Source: Sebaldella sp.
GTDB lineage: Bacteria; Fusobacteriota; Fusobacteriia; Fusobacteriales; Leptotrichiaceae
NCBI GenBank assembly: GCA_018058425.1
Contig: JAGOZX010000031.1
Span: 1 to 33,164, forward strand
Reading direction: 5' to 3'
DNA: 33,164 bases
Positions 1-11,400 of the stretch are shown here, one piece after another. Under the pieces are notes generated by a model. It was not told where the DNA came from. It saw nothing but the letters and a program-made list of their open reading frames with translations, and made no database searches. Made by a program: the position numbers and the translations under genes. Within the stretch, counting starts at the first letter, position 1. Every line of letters starts with the position of its first letter.

Positions 1-964
1 CATCTCTTACTTGTGCTCCTCTTAGTGTATATAAGTTATGAAGTGTATGTGTTGCATCCTCTGCACTATTTAATAATTTAAATTGTGGAAAATACATTAG
101 CATTTCTGATGGTGCTTCTGTTCCTGGAACTAGTGAAAAATCTATTTGAACTCCATCAATAGTTCTTGTATCATTTGTTTTCGTTATTATATCAGTAGGC
201 TGAATTAGCGTAAAGGTTCCTAATGATGTTGTTTTACCTAATCCTGTGTCTATTTGACCTTTAGCATCTTTTTTTAGTTGTGAACCATACATATAAGACG
301 CACGTCTACTCATAGCGTTTCCTGCATAAACATTTTCACTTATTGCTTCAGCTAAAAATCCTTCTGGAGCATATACCTTAACTTTACCAGACTTCACATC
401 ATCTTGATTAATTACACCCTTTACACCACCATAATGATCTGCATGGCTATGGCTGTATATTACAGCTACTACTGGTTTTTTAGGTCTATTTTTATAATAT
501 AGTTCTAAAGCTGATGTTGCAGTTTCTTTTGTCATTAATGGATCTATTATTATTATCCCTGTATTTCCTTCTATTATTGTCATATTTGATAAATCAAAAC
601 CTCTTACTTGATATACCCTGTCTGTAACTTTAAATAACCCATTTATATTATTAACTTGAGCTATTCTCCATAAACTTGGATTTACAGTAGCTGGGGCTGG
701 CTTATCATTTTGATATTTATAGCTTTCCATATCCCAAATATCTTGACCTTTACTATTCTTTATAATTAATGTTGGAAGTGTGTCTACAAAGCCTTTTTTA
801 GCATCATCAAAATCTTGTGTATCACTAAATGGTAGGTCTTTTAAGACCTGATTATTTATATCTGCTGTGGCTTTGGTAGCTTCCTTTGGTTCTTCTGCAA
901 AGGCTGAAACCGTCATTAATAATGATAATAATGATAATTTCAATAAAATGTTTTTATGTTTCAT
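1..964 (-). CDS. Linear alkylsulfatase, MBL fold (5' part; runs off the left edge)
   Basis: Translating the minus strand from the ATG at 964 gives 321 uninterrupted codons before the window ends. A Sec signal peptide comes first (KHKN, then a Leu/Ser-rich core ending SAFA). It is followed by the metallo-beta-lactamase zinc motif HSHADHYGG and, close to the edge, AEDATHTLHNLYTLRGAQVRD-like sequence (AEDATHTLHNLYTLRG at the edge), which is a hallmark of SdsA1/YjcS-type alkylsulfatases. Family members are about 650 residues and hydrolyse primary alkyl sulfates such as SDS to alcohol plus sulfate, so roughly half the gene is missing (dimerisation and SCP2-like C-terminal domains not seen). The start is fixed by AGGAGG seven bases upstream. 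The signal peptide implies a periplasmic enzyme. The fold and family are clear; the natural substrate is inferred. Confidence 0.9.
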   Translation of the reverse strand, partial: MKHKNILLKLSLLSLLMTVSAFAEEPKEATKATADINNQVLKDLPFSDTQDFDDAKKGFVDTLPTLIIKNSKGQDIWDMESYKYQNDKPAPATVNPSLWRIAQVNNINGLFKVTDRVYQVRGFDLSNMTIIEGNTGIIIIDPLMTKETATSALELYYKNRPKKPVVAVIYSHSHADHYGGVKGVINQDDVKSGKVKVYAPEGFLAEAISENVYAGNAMSRRASYMYGSQLKKDAKGQIDTGLGKTTSLGTFTLIQPTDIITKTNDTRTIDGVQIDFSLVPGTEAPSEMLMYFPQFKLLNSAEDATHTLHNLYTLRGAQVRD

Positions 965-1399
965 ATTTTTCCTCCTGTTTTATTTTGATATTTTTAAAAT
1001 TTCAACATCTATTCAGTTTAATTAAATATTTATTTTTAACTACTATAAATTTTATTACCCCAACTAAATATATTAAAACTAAAAACAAACAATTACTATT
1101 GATAGATCAATAATAATATATCATTTAGAATAATTAAATTCAATAAAAAAATATTTCTATCATAAATAAAAAATATTTTTTTAATTATTTTATAAATTTT
1201 ATCTTTTCTATTCCACCCTAATTTTAGTATACTACTACACCATTTTTGCTTAATTATATTTAATATACTAATTTCAAACCACTTTTTTATTAATCAAATA
1301 TTTATAAAAATAATTTTATTTCCCACTTCATTTCTATACATATTTTTATAAAACTCATAATGAACTTTTTTTTATATTTATTATAATTAAAACACAAAA
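965..1399. other. AT-rich intergenic region, no gene
   Basis: This is the spacer between the alkylsulfatase start and the terminator of the adhesin locus. Both strands are broken up by stops and no ribosome site precedes any ORF. The only structure I see is an inverted repeat, TATTGAT-AG-ATCAATA, at 1097-1112, which could be an operator for the sulfatase. I could not pick a convincing promoter. Confidence 0.5.
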
Positions 1400-1453
1400 A
1401 AACAAACTGTATCAAACTCTCATATGATAAGTCTTTAAGTCTACAGTTTGTTT
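1400..1453 (-). terminator. Rho-independent terminator of the adhesin locus
   Basis: AAACAAACTGTA (1400-1411) and TACAGTTTGTTT (1442-1453) form a perfect 12-bp stem around a 30-nt loop that can itself fold. On the minus strand the second arm runs into TTTTTTT. It lies 22 bases after the stop of the last small gene, so it ends the adhesin transcript. Confidence 0.8.
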
Positions 1454-1474
1454 CATAATTAATTTCAATATATT

Positions 1475-1738
1475 TTATTTAATCCCATTATCAACCTTAT
1501 ATTTTTCCATTTGATATAATAAGTCCTCTAACTTTTGTATTTCAGATACATTTTTATCTATCCTGTCATTTACCTTATTTAGTTCTTTTTCTAATCTATC
1601 TCCACTAGTTAGGTGAAGCCTTAAATTCTCCCATTTTCCTCTTGCACCTTCACGTAATTCTCTCTTATATTCATATGTGTTTGCAGAAAAACTTGCTGTT
1701 AGACCAAAAAACACCAAAAATATTATTATTTTTTTCAT
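1475..1738 (-). CDS. Small exported coiled-coil-like protein, function unknown
   Basis: The product has 87 residues. A signal peptide (MKKIIIFLVFFGLTASFSAN) is followed by a charged, predicted helical tail with heptad-like spacing (KELNKVNDRI...EIQKLEDLLYQMEKYK). AGGAGG lies seven bases before the ATG. It is the third of three small exported proteins after the giant autotransporter, with 35 bases separating it from its neighbour. Fusobacterial adhesin loci such as radABCD contain small exported proteins beside the large adhesin; here they lie on the 3' side. A helical FadA-like or periplasmic helper role is possible, but I see no diagnostic motif and do not assign one. Confidence 0.75.
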   Translation of the reverse strand: MKKIIIFLVFFGLTASFSANTYEYKRELREGARGKWENLRLHLTSGDRLEKELNKVNDRIDKNVSEIQKLEDLLYQMEKYKVDNGIK

Positions 1739-1773
1739 TTCTGCCTCCTTTTACAGCTCTTCTTCTATATTCT

Positions 1774-2064
1774 TTATTTTTTTACGCCCATTCTTGCCAT
1801 TTCATCAGGTATAAGTTCTTTTTCTTCTGTTTTTATCTTATTTAATGTAGTATCCCAATAACTTCTTTTTTCTGGTAATGTTTCATAAATAGCCTTTTGT
1901 GAATTTCTAAGATCTTTATTATTTGATAAAACTACATCACTTTGATCTAAATTATTTGTAATATTATTTTCAGTTATAACATCTGATTTTACTGTATTAT
2001 CTGCTGTTAATTCTGCAAATGCTACAATACTGACTAGCATTAAAAATATCATCTGTATCTTCAT
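1774..2064 (-). CDS. Small exported protein in the adhesin locus, function unknown
   Basis: The product has 96 residues. The N-terminal signal peptide (MKIQMIFLMLVSIVAFAE) has a likely AFA cleavage site. An Asn/Asp-rich linker follows, then a charged C-terminal part (RNSQKAIYETLPEKRSYWDTT). AGGAGG stands seven bases upstream of the ATG. It lies 18 bases after the upstream small gene, so the two are probably translated from one mRNA. The C-terminal pattern of aromatic plus charged residues resembles the tail of the 68-residue neighbour (SAWHKTEYNKVLKYL). That could mean a shared ancestry, but the similarity is weak. No family recognised. Confidence 0.75.
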   Translation of the reverse strand: MKIQMIFLMLVSIVAFAELTADNTVKSDVITENNITNNLDQSDVVLSNNKDLRNSQKAIYETLPEKRSYWDTTLNKIKTEEKELIPDEMARMGVKK

Positions 2065-2082
2065 ATCTGCCTCCTAATCTTA

Positions 2083-2289
2083 CTATTTTTTATTTTTCAT
2101 CAAATACTTCAATACTTTATTATATTCAGTTTTATGCCATGCACTATCTTTCTGGCTAATATAGCTCTGAATCTTATCTTCTTTTTCTGTACTTACACTT
2201 AAGTTCTCTTCTTTTACTTCTTTATTAACTTTTTCTTGGGCAAAGATAAAACTACTTAATATTATTGTTACTAAAAATATTTTTTTCAT
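2083..2289 (-). CDS. Small exported lysine/glutamate-rich protein, function unknown
   Basis: The product has 68 residues. A signal peptide (MKKIFLVTIILSSFIFAQ) with a likely FAQ or IFA processing site is followed by an acidic/basic stretch (KVNKEVKEENLSVSTEKED) and a basic C-terminus ending MKNKK. The ribosome site is AAAGGATGGTG, weaker than in the next two genes. It is the first small gene after the 11-kb adhesin, separated from it by about 150 bases that contain a large hairpin. Co-transcription with the adhesin is inferred from the shared strand and the single strong terminator at 1400-1453. Confidence 0.7.
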   Translation of the reverse strand: MKKIFLVTIILSSFIFAQEKVNKEVKEENLSVSTEKEDKIQSYISQKDSAWHKTEYNKVLKYLMKNKK

Positions 2290-2330
2290 GTCTTCACCAT
2301 CCTTTTTTTCTCTATGAATTAATTTTATTC

Positions 2331-2402
2331 ACTCTGAGGTTGAAATAAAAACAATAATCTTAGTGATTTTATTGACTTTTACTTTTATTTCAACCTCAGA
2401 GT
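2331..2402. repeat. Perfect 20-bp inverted repeat between adhesin and small genes
   Basis: The left arm, ACTCTGAGGTTGAAATAAAA (2331-2350), and right arm, TTTTATTTCAACCTCAGAGT (2383-2402), are exact reverse complements with a 32-base loop. Inside the loop CAATAA (2352-2357) and TTATTG (2369-2374) can pair again. In minus-strand mRNA this gives a very stable hairpin after the adhesin stop codon. No U-tract follows it, so it is not a standard terminator. It may be a processing or stability element, a partial attenuator, or a small palindromic insertion. Confidence 0.8.
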
Positions 2403-2436
2403 TTCATTTACTTCCTATTTCCATTACTATTACTCC

Positions 2437-5400
2437 TTAAAACACTGCTTTAAGCGATACTCCTGCTCTAAAGTCTTCTTGGTTATGGCTTCCTGCTGAG
2501 TACTCTCCTGTTAAGAACACTCCATATCTATCTTCTATTTCTACACCTAATTCAGCTCTAGTTTTTATTGTACCATCTTCTGCTTGTGGTTTTGCTAAGT
2601 CATGATAACCGTCTTCCACTGCTACTAATCTTGCTTTCTCTCTTTCATTTAAATCTGCTACTTCATATTCATATGCTAAATCTAAAACACCTTTTAATTT
2701 CCATTCAGTTTTAGCTCCTAATGGTATTGAACCATCTAATTTTATACCAGCTTTAGGTTTTACACTCCAAGCATCGTTTCCATCGACTTTAACTCTTTCC
2801 AATCCATCTTCTTCAAATGCAGGTGTCATTACATACATTATTTCTAATCCTATATATGGTGTAAAATTACTATTTTTATTTATAGTTATTTCTTTTCCAA
2901 ATAAGTTATTCGAAGTTATACTGTATGTTTGGAAAGTACCATTCATTTCTGATCTTCCTGATACATCCCAGTCTATATTTCTATCTACATCATGATTACT
3001 TACTCTACCTAAAAGATCATTTCTTAATATCCAGTCATTTGTTTGGTATTTATTATGAAAACCAATTTGAACTGTGTCTACCCATTCTTCACTATCATTA
3101 TCATCATTAAATTCAAAGCTTGTATGAGCGTAACCTAATGAGTACCCTATTGTATGCTTATATGTTCTTTCTATTTCTCTAAGTGCCAATACTCCCACAG
3201 TTTCATAATCATAATCTAATACTCCAGTTGTGTTTTCTTTTACACTTCCTTTTCCTGTTATTATATTTATTTTTACATTTTCTTTTGTATTATTTTTTGA
3301 ATTTTGTAATAAGTCTAATGAACTTCCAAATATATCAGCTATAGTTTCTTCTCTTTGATTTATATTCGCATAAACATCTCCTGCTAAGCTTGAAACATTC
3401 TTTCTGAAAGATTCTTCATTAGTTATTTGATCTATTTTGTCATAAATTTTCCCTTTTTCATCTTTACCACTAGAAGTTAGATAATTATCTTCTAATACTT
3501 TTCCAAATCCTTCATACCAAGTTCCACCTGTATATAAGTTATAGTCTTTTCTTTGAGCATAAATATCATATCCGCCTTTTAGATTTTTCACTGGTGTAAC
3601 ATTCCAAGTCAATGAACCACTTTTCATAAGTAGACTTCCTGTTGGTGTTGTTATTTGACCATTATTTATTAACAATACATTTTCTATTTTATATGTATTA
3701 GCTGTCGTCCCTTGTGTATATGTGGGTGCTATTGTTATAGGATCTATTACAGCTAAGCTGTTTGATTGAAAATATGGTTGTTCTGAAGAATATATAATAA
3801 AGTCATGTTCTTCATTGTCAGGCCCTATAGCTTTCCCCATCTGTAATCTAGTTGGATCTGGTGCTATAACTAAGTTTAATCCTTCTAATCTGAAATTATC
3901 ATTTACAACTACCAGACCAGATGTTCTTAGTATTGGTTTTACAAAATTACTTGATAGACTATCTATGTCTGTGGCCTTTGATGTAGAGGCTACTGATGGA
4001 TCAATATATATATTTCCACTATTAAGTATTACTGTTCCTGATGTTGTTAATAATCCTACACTGCTTGCTCCATATAATTGTATACTTCCATTATTTTCAA
4101 TAATTGAGTCTGATAACACATGAATTCCTGATGAATTATCACCTCTCATTATTATAGTTCCGTTATTTGTTACTTTAGAATTTTGTACTGCTATTCCTGT
4201 AGAATTATCACCTGTAAGTTCTATAAGTCCATTATTTACTGTATTCATATTAAGTGAATACATTCCAATTGCTCCCTGCGAGCTTGATGTTATATTCCCA
4301 TTATTTGTCATTACAGGCTGAGAAGATATAGACGATATATTTGTTACTGTACTATCACCATACATTCCAACACCATTTATCCCTACTTTTATTGTAGAAG
4401 AAGCTCCATTTGTAATAGTTGACTCAACTCCATATATTCCCACAGAGTAGTTGCTATTTGCTGTATCTATAGTCCCATCTGCGTTATAAACAACTATTGA
4501 ATCTCCTAAATTCATATTTCCATTATTTAGAACTGTTCCATTCTCTACATATATTCCTGTGTTTCCTAATCCGGCTGTTCCTATTATATCACCATCATTT
4601 ACTAGATTTCCTCCGATAATAACGAATCCATTATTATTATTTCCATTCATTAATACATTAGATGTATTTGAGACATTTGCAGCTTCTAAAGTAATTACAT
4701 ATGTAGAATCACCATTCATCTTTACTTCTCCAGTTGTAGAGGTATTATTAAATGTTCCCCCTTTTGTTAGAACAAATCCAAATGATCCTTGTCCCATCAA
4801 TATGTCATTATTAGAGTTTACATTTACTACACCTGTAGAAAGTCCATAAACACCTACTGACTGTGCTCCCATCTCTAACTGACTGCCTGAACTAAATGTT
4901 GCTGTTCCTCCATCAAAATATACTCCTATTGCCTGATCTCCAATTTTCAAAAGTCCATTTTGATTTACTATACTTCCAGCATTATAAATTCCTACTGATC
5001 GATTTCCTGCTGTTATATTGTTAGAATTTATTACTCCTGCTGTACCATTATCATAGTATATACCTGCGCTTGAATCTAGAATACTTGTAGAATCTCCTAC
5101 TGTTATAGTACCTGTATTATTTACTACTTGTGATCCTGCTCCACCTGTATATATCCCTACTGATCTGTCTCCTGTAAGTGTTATTGTCCCGGCATTATCT
5201 ATACTTCCTGTTAAGTTATCTGAATGAATTCCTATTACATCTATTTTTACAGCACTTAAATTTCCAAAGTTAGCAACTGTATCTCCATTTTTTATATAAA
5301 GTGCGTCAGAACCTTTACCTACTGTGATATCTCCATAGTTTGTAATTTTTGAACCGCTATCTTTTACACTAATTCCAGTAGCATTATCTCCTACATTTAT

Positions 5401-8400
5401 TATTCCTGAGTTATATGCTCTTGCTCCATTTTTAGCATATATTCCTGTTGAACTTCTTTGTAAGTTTATATTCCCTTCATTTACTACTTCATAGTCTGTA
5501 TATCCTGCTATAAATGGTACTGTAGAAGCAGCTAGTCCATCAACCGCTATTCCTGTCTGTCCTTCTCCTGTTCCATTTACAGTTACGTTAGTGCCAAATC
5601 TTATTACTGAATTTTCTCCTGTAATTGCTGTAACATTTTCAGTTCCCAACTCTACCACATTATTAAATGAATTAGTAAAGTTAAACTGCGCTGTTCCTAA
5701 TAAGCCTAAAATAAATGAAGCTCCTGGTGCTGTACTTTGTATTCTTAAGCTTTCTCCTAGTCCTGTTATACTACCTGTAGAATCAAAATAGAAGATTGCA
5801 CCATTTGTTCCAGTAACATTTACATCTATATTTCCAGTTGCTGTTAAGTTTTCATTTCCTGCTAGATATAATCCCACTGCATTATTTCCTACAAGGTCTA
5901 AAACTAGTGAATTTATTCCAACTTCAGTATTTTCACCATATATTCCTATACCATCTTCACCAACTTTTATTCCACCATCTACTGTTAATGTTGATCTATT
6001 AGCGAAAACTCCAACTCCCTCTGTAGAAGCTGACATATCTATCAATGAAGTACTTCCTAATGTAATCGTAGAATCTGTGATAGGTACTGCTACATCTGTA
6101 TTCACAGCTAATAGTCCAAATGATTTTCCAGATGCTGAAACAGATGATATTGTTCCATTATTTACTATCTCTATTTTCTTATCTCCATAAGCTGGTGCTA
6201 ATGCTCCTAAAAGGTTTACTCCGTATATCCCAACTCCAGAAGAATTTATATCTATAGTACCTGTATTCTCAATTCTCGAACCATTCGCTCCTAATAAGGC
6301 TATAGAATTATCTCCTGATAGTGTTATTGTTCCTGAGTTACTAATCTCTCCATAATCTGCTACTATAGCAACAGAATTATCTCCTGATAAATTTATTATT
6401 CCTCCTGCATTATCAATAACTATATCTGATCTAACACCACCAATAAAGTTCTTTTGTGCTATTGCTTTTTCATTATCTGAAAATCCTGTTATTATAATTC
6501 CGGGTGATAAAGTAACTTTAGATGAAGTAAATTCTGAATTATTATAAGCATCATTTGGATTATCCAAGTCTACATTTTGATCTATAATCAACTCACCTTT
6601 ATTTATTAAGAAAGTGCTAAATGATGTCACAGAAAGTGGATCTACATTAACTTTTGTCCCTGTTAACATTGTTAGTGATCCTGGTACTAAACTACTTAAA
6701 TTAGTGGTTCCTCCTGTTGATTCTATTACAAATAACCTTGCACTTTGATCTGTTAGATTTACATTTAAAGTTCCTGCTCCTGTAAATATACTATTTAAGA
6801 AAGTTTGTATTCCTGCATCAGAACTGTCTCCTTTTTGATAAAATCCTGTTCCTCCAGCTCCTATCTCAGCTTGTACTGTACCCGACACTAAGTTAAAAGA
6901 TCCTGTTGGAGCTAATCCTGTAAATGATGTATAGAATAATATTCCATTATCATTTGCTTTTATTGTTGCTCCATTATCTAAATTAATAACTGAATCTTCA
7001 GCATACAGTGCTACTGCTGATCCACTTGCTGAACCAGTTGCCTCTACCACTCCACCTGTTATAGACGTATTTGATAAATTTCCCTTACTGTAAACCCCTA
7101 CACTTTGATTGGCATTTACCGTTACACTTCCTCCTGATATATTTACTATTCCATTGTTATTATATATTCCTACTGATCTATCTCCAACTAAATTAATTAT
7201 TCCACTATTATTTCCTGTAGCTCCATTTGTTACTATGATTCCTTGTGTATCAGTAGGATAGTTTCCTAAAACATCTTGTTGTAATTCTATAGTCCCTGTA
7301 TTAGTAATAGTTGATAGACCGTCTACTCTTAGCCCTGTTGACTCAGCTCCGGTAATTAGTATTTGACCTTTATTTAAAGCTGTACTTGCTGTAACAGTAT
7401 CTGTAGAGTATATCCCTATTGAATTAGCTCCTATTGTAATTACTCCTGCTGTATTATTCAGTATTCTTGTTCCCTCTCCTGCATATATTCCTACTGAATC
7501 ATCCTTTAAGTTCATTTCTCCATTAAATACAATATCATAATTTGGATTTGATGGATCTGCCCAAGTACTTCCTGCATATTGTCCTTTAGTACCTATACCT
7601 ATTGTACTATTCTCCTCAGAAGTTATCTTAAAGCCTGTATCAAATAGTAAAGAAGCACTGTCTGTACTTATAACTGTTCCTTTTAGTGTGTTATTTAGTG
7701 CCTTTCTTATTACAATCTCATTATTTAGTACAACACTTCTATTTTCTCCTATCATCCCTACTACAAATGTTCCTCCATCTATACTTGTTACTTCTATATT
7801 TCCAGTATCAAATGTATTTATTCCAGATGTTGTATAATCACTTATTTTATATATTGCTGATCCGTCACCATTAATTTCCACGCTTCCCATTTGAAGAGCT
7901 GAATCCACTACTTCATCGAAATAATAGCCTACTGAATTTTCTCCTAATTTTCTTACTCCGCCAATTCCTGTAAGAGTACTATTTTTAGCATATATACCTA
8001 ATCCATTTTCTCCTACTTCTATTTTACCAGCACTGTTAAGTGTTGAATTTATTAACGAAATACCTATACTTCTATTTGTTGAAGCTGCGTTATTATCACC
8101 TATTATAATTTCTGATGCTGAACCTAAGTTTAAAGTAGACTTATTATTAGCTACAACTCCATTATTATCTAAGTATATTCCATATGTTTCTGCATTTAAT
8201 ATTCCTGCTGGTAATAATTCTATTTTCCCATTATGATTTATATTTATAGAATCATCACCATAACCTAAAATTGCTGAGCTTGTAGCTGTCGTTCCATCAA
8301 AATAATTTCTAGCATAAATTCCTACTGATTCTTTTCCTAATACATTAATAGTTCCATTATTTGTTGTTATTGAACCATTTGCAGAAAGTACTCCTACTGA

Positions 8401-11400
8401 ATTTTCTCCACTTAGATTTATTATTCCAGCAGCATTATTATTTATCAATCCATAATCAGCCGCCATCCCTGTTGCTTGATTCTTAGTTAGATTAATAGTC
8501 CCATTATTTGCAACCACTATATCATTTATATCTGTTCCTGCTGGTGTAACTCTTTTATAGTTAGTCTGTGCCATAGCAACTTGACCATCAAGTGAATCTG
8601 TAATTGTATACCCATTTGCTAAAGTTACTTTTGATCTAGACATCTCTACACCATTATAAGCATTACCTAAAAATGTTAAAGCCACATTTTCATCTATTAC
8701 TAAATCTCCAAGATTTATAGAGTATTCTTTATAGTCTGTTCCTGATGCAGTATTTGTAGTATAGTCAATTCCATTTACTATTCCTACTGATGGGATTCCA
8801 GATAAAGTTAATGTGTTTATAGGATCATTCCATCTTAATAAACTAGAACCATTTTCCATATCTAAAAACATTGTTCCTGTACTGCTACTTGATACTAAAC
8901 TATTTAACACTCCTGATATCCCTGTTAAATCCTGTCCTTCTACATAAAATGCCATTCCTCCATTATGAATTGTAGCAGTAGTTGCATTCATTATCTTTAA
9001 CTGCCCTGCTGTTCCAACTCCTCCTGAAGGATAATTATACATAAGCAGTCCTTCTGTTCCTATATCAAATGTTCCACCTGATACTGTTATTGTAGAACCA
9101 TCTGCATATAAGGCAACTGAACCATCGCTTACATTTATTGTTCCATTTGATATTTCTGTATTTGAACTTGCTCCTTTTGAATAAACGGCCACTCCTCCAA
9201 GAGAACCTAACGTTACAGTACCACCTGACATTTTAAAATTTCCTTGATTAAAGATTCCTGTTGATCCATTACCTGTAAATTCTAGTGTTCCACCTTTTTG
9301 GTATCCTTCACTACCTAATGTTACATATATTCCTGTTACATCAGTAGCAAAAACTCCTGGTGTTATTTCTTTAGCTGTTATTGATCCATTATTTATAACT
9401 CCTGCTTCTGTCAATACACTTTTTACAGCTGAAGAATAAAGACCCACTGAATTTGTTGAAATTTCTATATTCCCATCATTTTGAACTATTGAATCCAAGC
9501 CTTCTGCATACATTCCTGCTGAATTTGTCCCCATGCTTATCATATTTACTCCAGCACTATTTAAAGCTTTTGCTCCACCTTTTACATATATTCCTGTGGA
9601 TTTATCTCCAGTTAAACTTATATTTCCTGCATTTGTCACTTCATATGGACCAGCTATATATGATACTGTAGAATCTTTAGGTCCATTTACACCCACACCT
9701 ACTGTATTATTTCCAGTTGAAATTAAACTTGCTGTAGAAGTTAATGATATTACCCCACCTGTTGTTCCAAATATAGTCGCATTTTCTGTGCTTCCAATAT
9801 TAGTTGCTACACTGCTAGTGTAAGCAACTTTACCTACACTTCCTAAAATAAATTTATATGGAGTAACTATCATACCAGTTTGATTATCAATATTAGATGC
9901 ACTTAGGGTAAATGTCGATCCAGGTTCTAAACTTAATAATGAAGCTCCATCACCTGTAATAACAAATTTACCTGTTTGAGCCCCTGTTTCATTATATTGA
10001 CTGTTTCCAGCTAAGTAAACTCCTACTCCTCCAGCACCTATTTTAATACTACCTGAACTTGCATTTATCTGGCTTCCACCTATTGCATAAATTCCTGTTG
10101 AAGAACCAGCATTTATTGTTCCACCATTTATATTTACAATTGCTTTATCTGTAAAAATTCCTACTCCTGTATCTGAAGAAGACATATCTATATTTGACGG
10201 TGCATTTAATGTTATAGTTGCATCAGTTAACAGATTATTATTGTCTACGTATATTCCTACTCCTGATGAAGCTGCTGATCCGTTATATAAAATATTCCCT
10301 GTATTTGTTATGTTTACAGTCCCTGTTCCATAAGCTACTGTTAATGCATCAAACTTATTCGTTCCATATATCCCTACTCCTGAATTTCCAGTTCCTGTAG
10401 TTCCTACATTTATTGTCCCTGTATTAGATATAATTGAACTATTCGCCCCAAATATCCCTGTTGATTTATCACCTGATGTAGTTATAGTTCCTGCATTTGT
10501 TATTGTTGCAAAATCTCCTGCAATCCCTGTAGAGCTAGCTCCGCTTAAATTAATAGTACCACTATTATTTAACACTATTGCTCCTACTCCTGCACTTCCA
10601 GTGTAGTTTCTTTGTGCTATACCTATTTGATTACTTCCTGTACCAGTCACTGTGAATCCACTTCCTACTTGAATTGATGAAGATACGAAGTTTACTCTTG
10701 GGAAATATTGACTCCCTGTTCCTGATAATGTCGTATTTCTATCTACCAAAACATTTGCTTTATTTATAACAAAGTATCTATAAGTTCCTCCACTTAAATC
10801 ATTTATTGTTGTATTTGTTACTGCTGGAGTACCTAACACCCCTGCTAAAGCATTTAAACTAAGAGTTCCTGTTGGTTGATCCCAACCCACTAGAGTTGAA
10901 CCTGTTGCCATGTTCAAAGCTAAATTCCCAGTTGTTACTAAACTCGAGATATTTGGAGTATTTCCACCTGTTATGTAAAATGCTGTTCCTCCATTATTTA
11001 TATTACCAGTTGCAGTTCCAGATAAAGCTCCTGTTCCACTTCTATAAAACATTAAACTTTTATCGTTTACATTTATTACTGTTGGATTAAGAAGTCTTAT
11101 TGTAGCTCCAGTTTCAGAATAAAGAGCTGTTGAGCCCCCGCTTACTGTAACTGTTCCTCCATTTACATTTGTATTAGAGGCTGTTTTAGCATAAACTCCC
11201 ACACTACTTGGAGTACTAGCTGTAATACTTCCTCCTGTCATAGTAAATGTTCCCACATTATAAACACCTGCTGAACTATTACCTGTGATATTTATTATTC
11301 CTGAATTTGTTCCTGTTGATGTACTATCAACGACAACCATCCCTATTGAATTTGTCCCTGTAACAGATATTTGTTTAGTTGCTGTAGCTGTATTTATTAT

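Noticed and set aside
886-1113. 75-codon plus-strand ORF over the alkylsulfatase start
   Set aside because: It overlaps the signal peptide of the clear minus-strand sulfatase and the following AT-rich spacer; no ribosome site.
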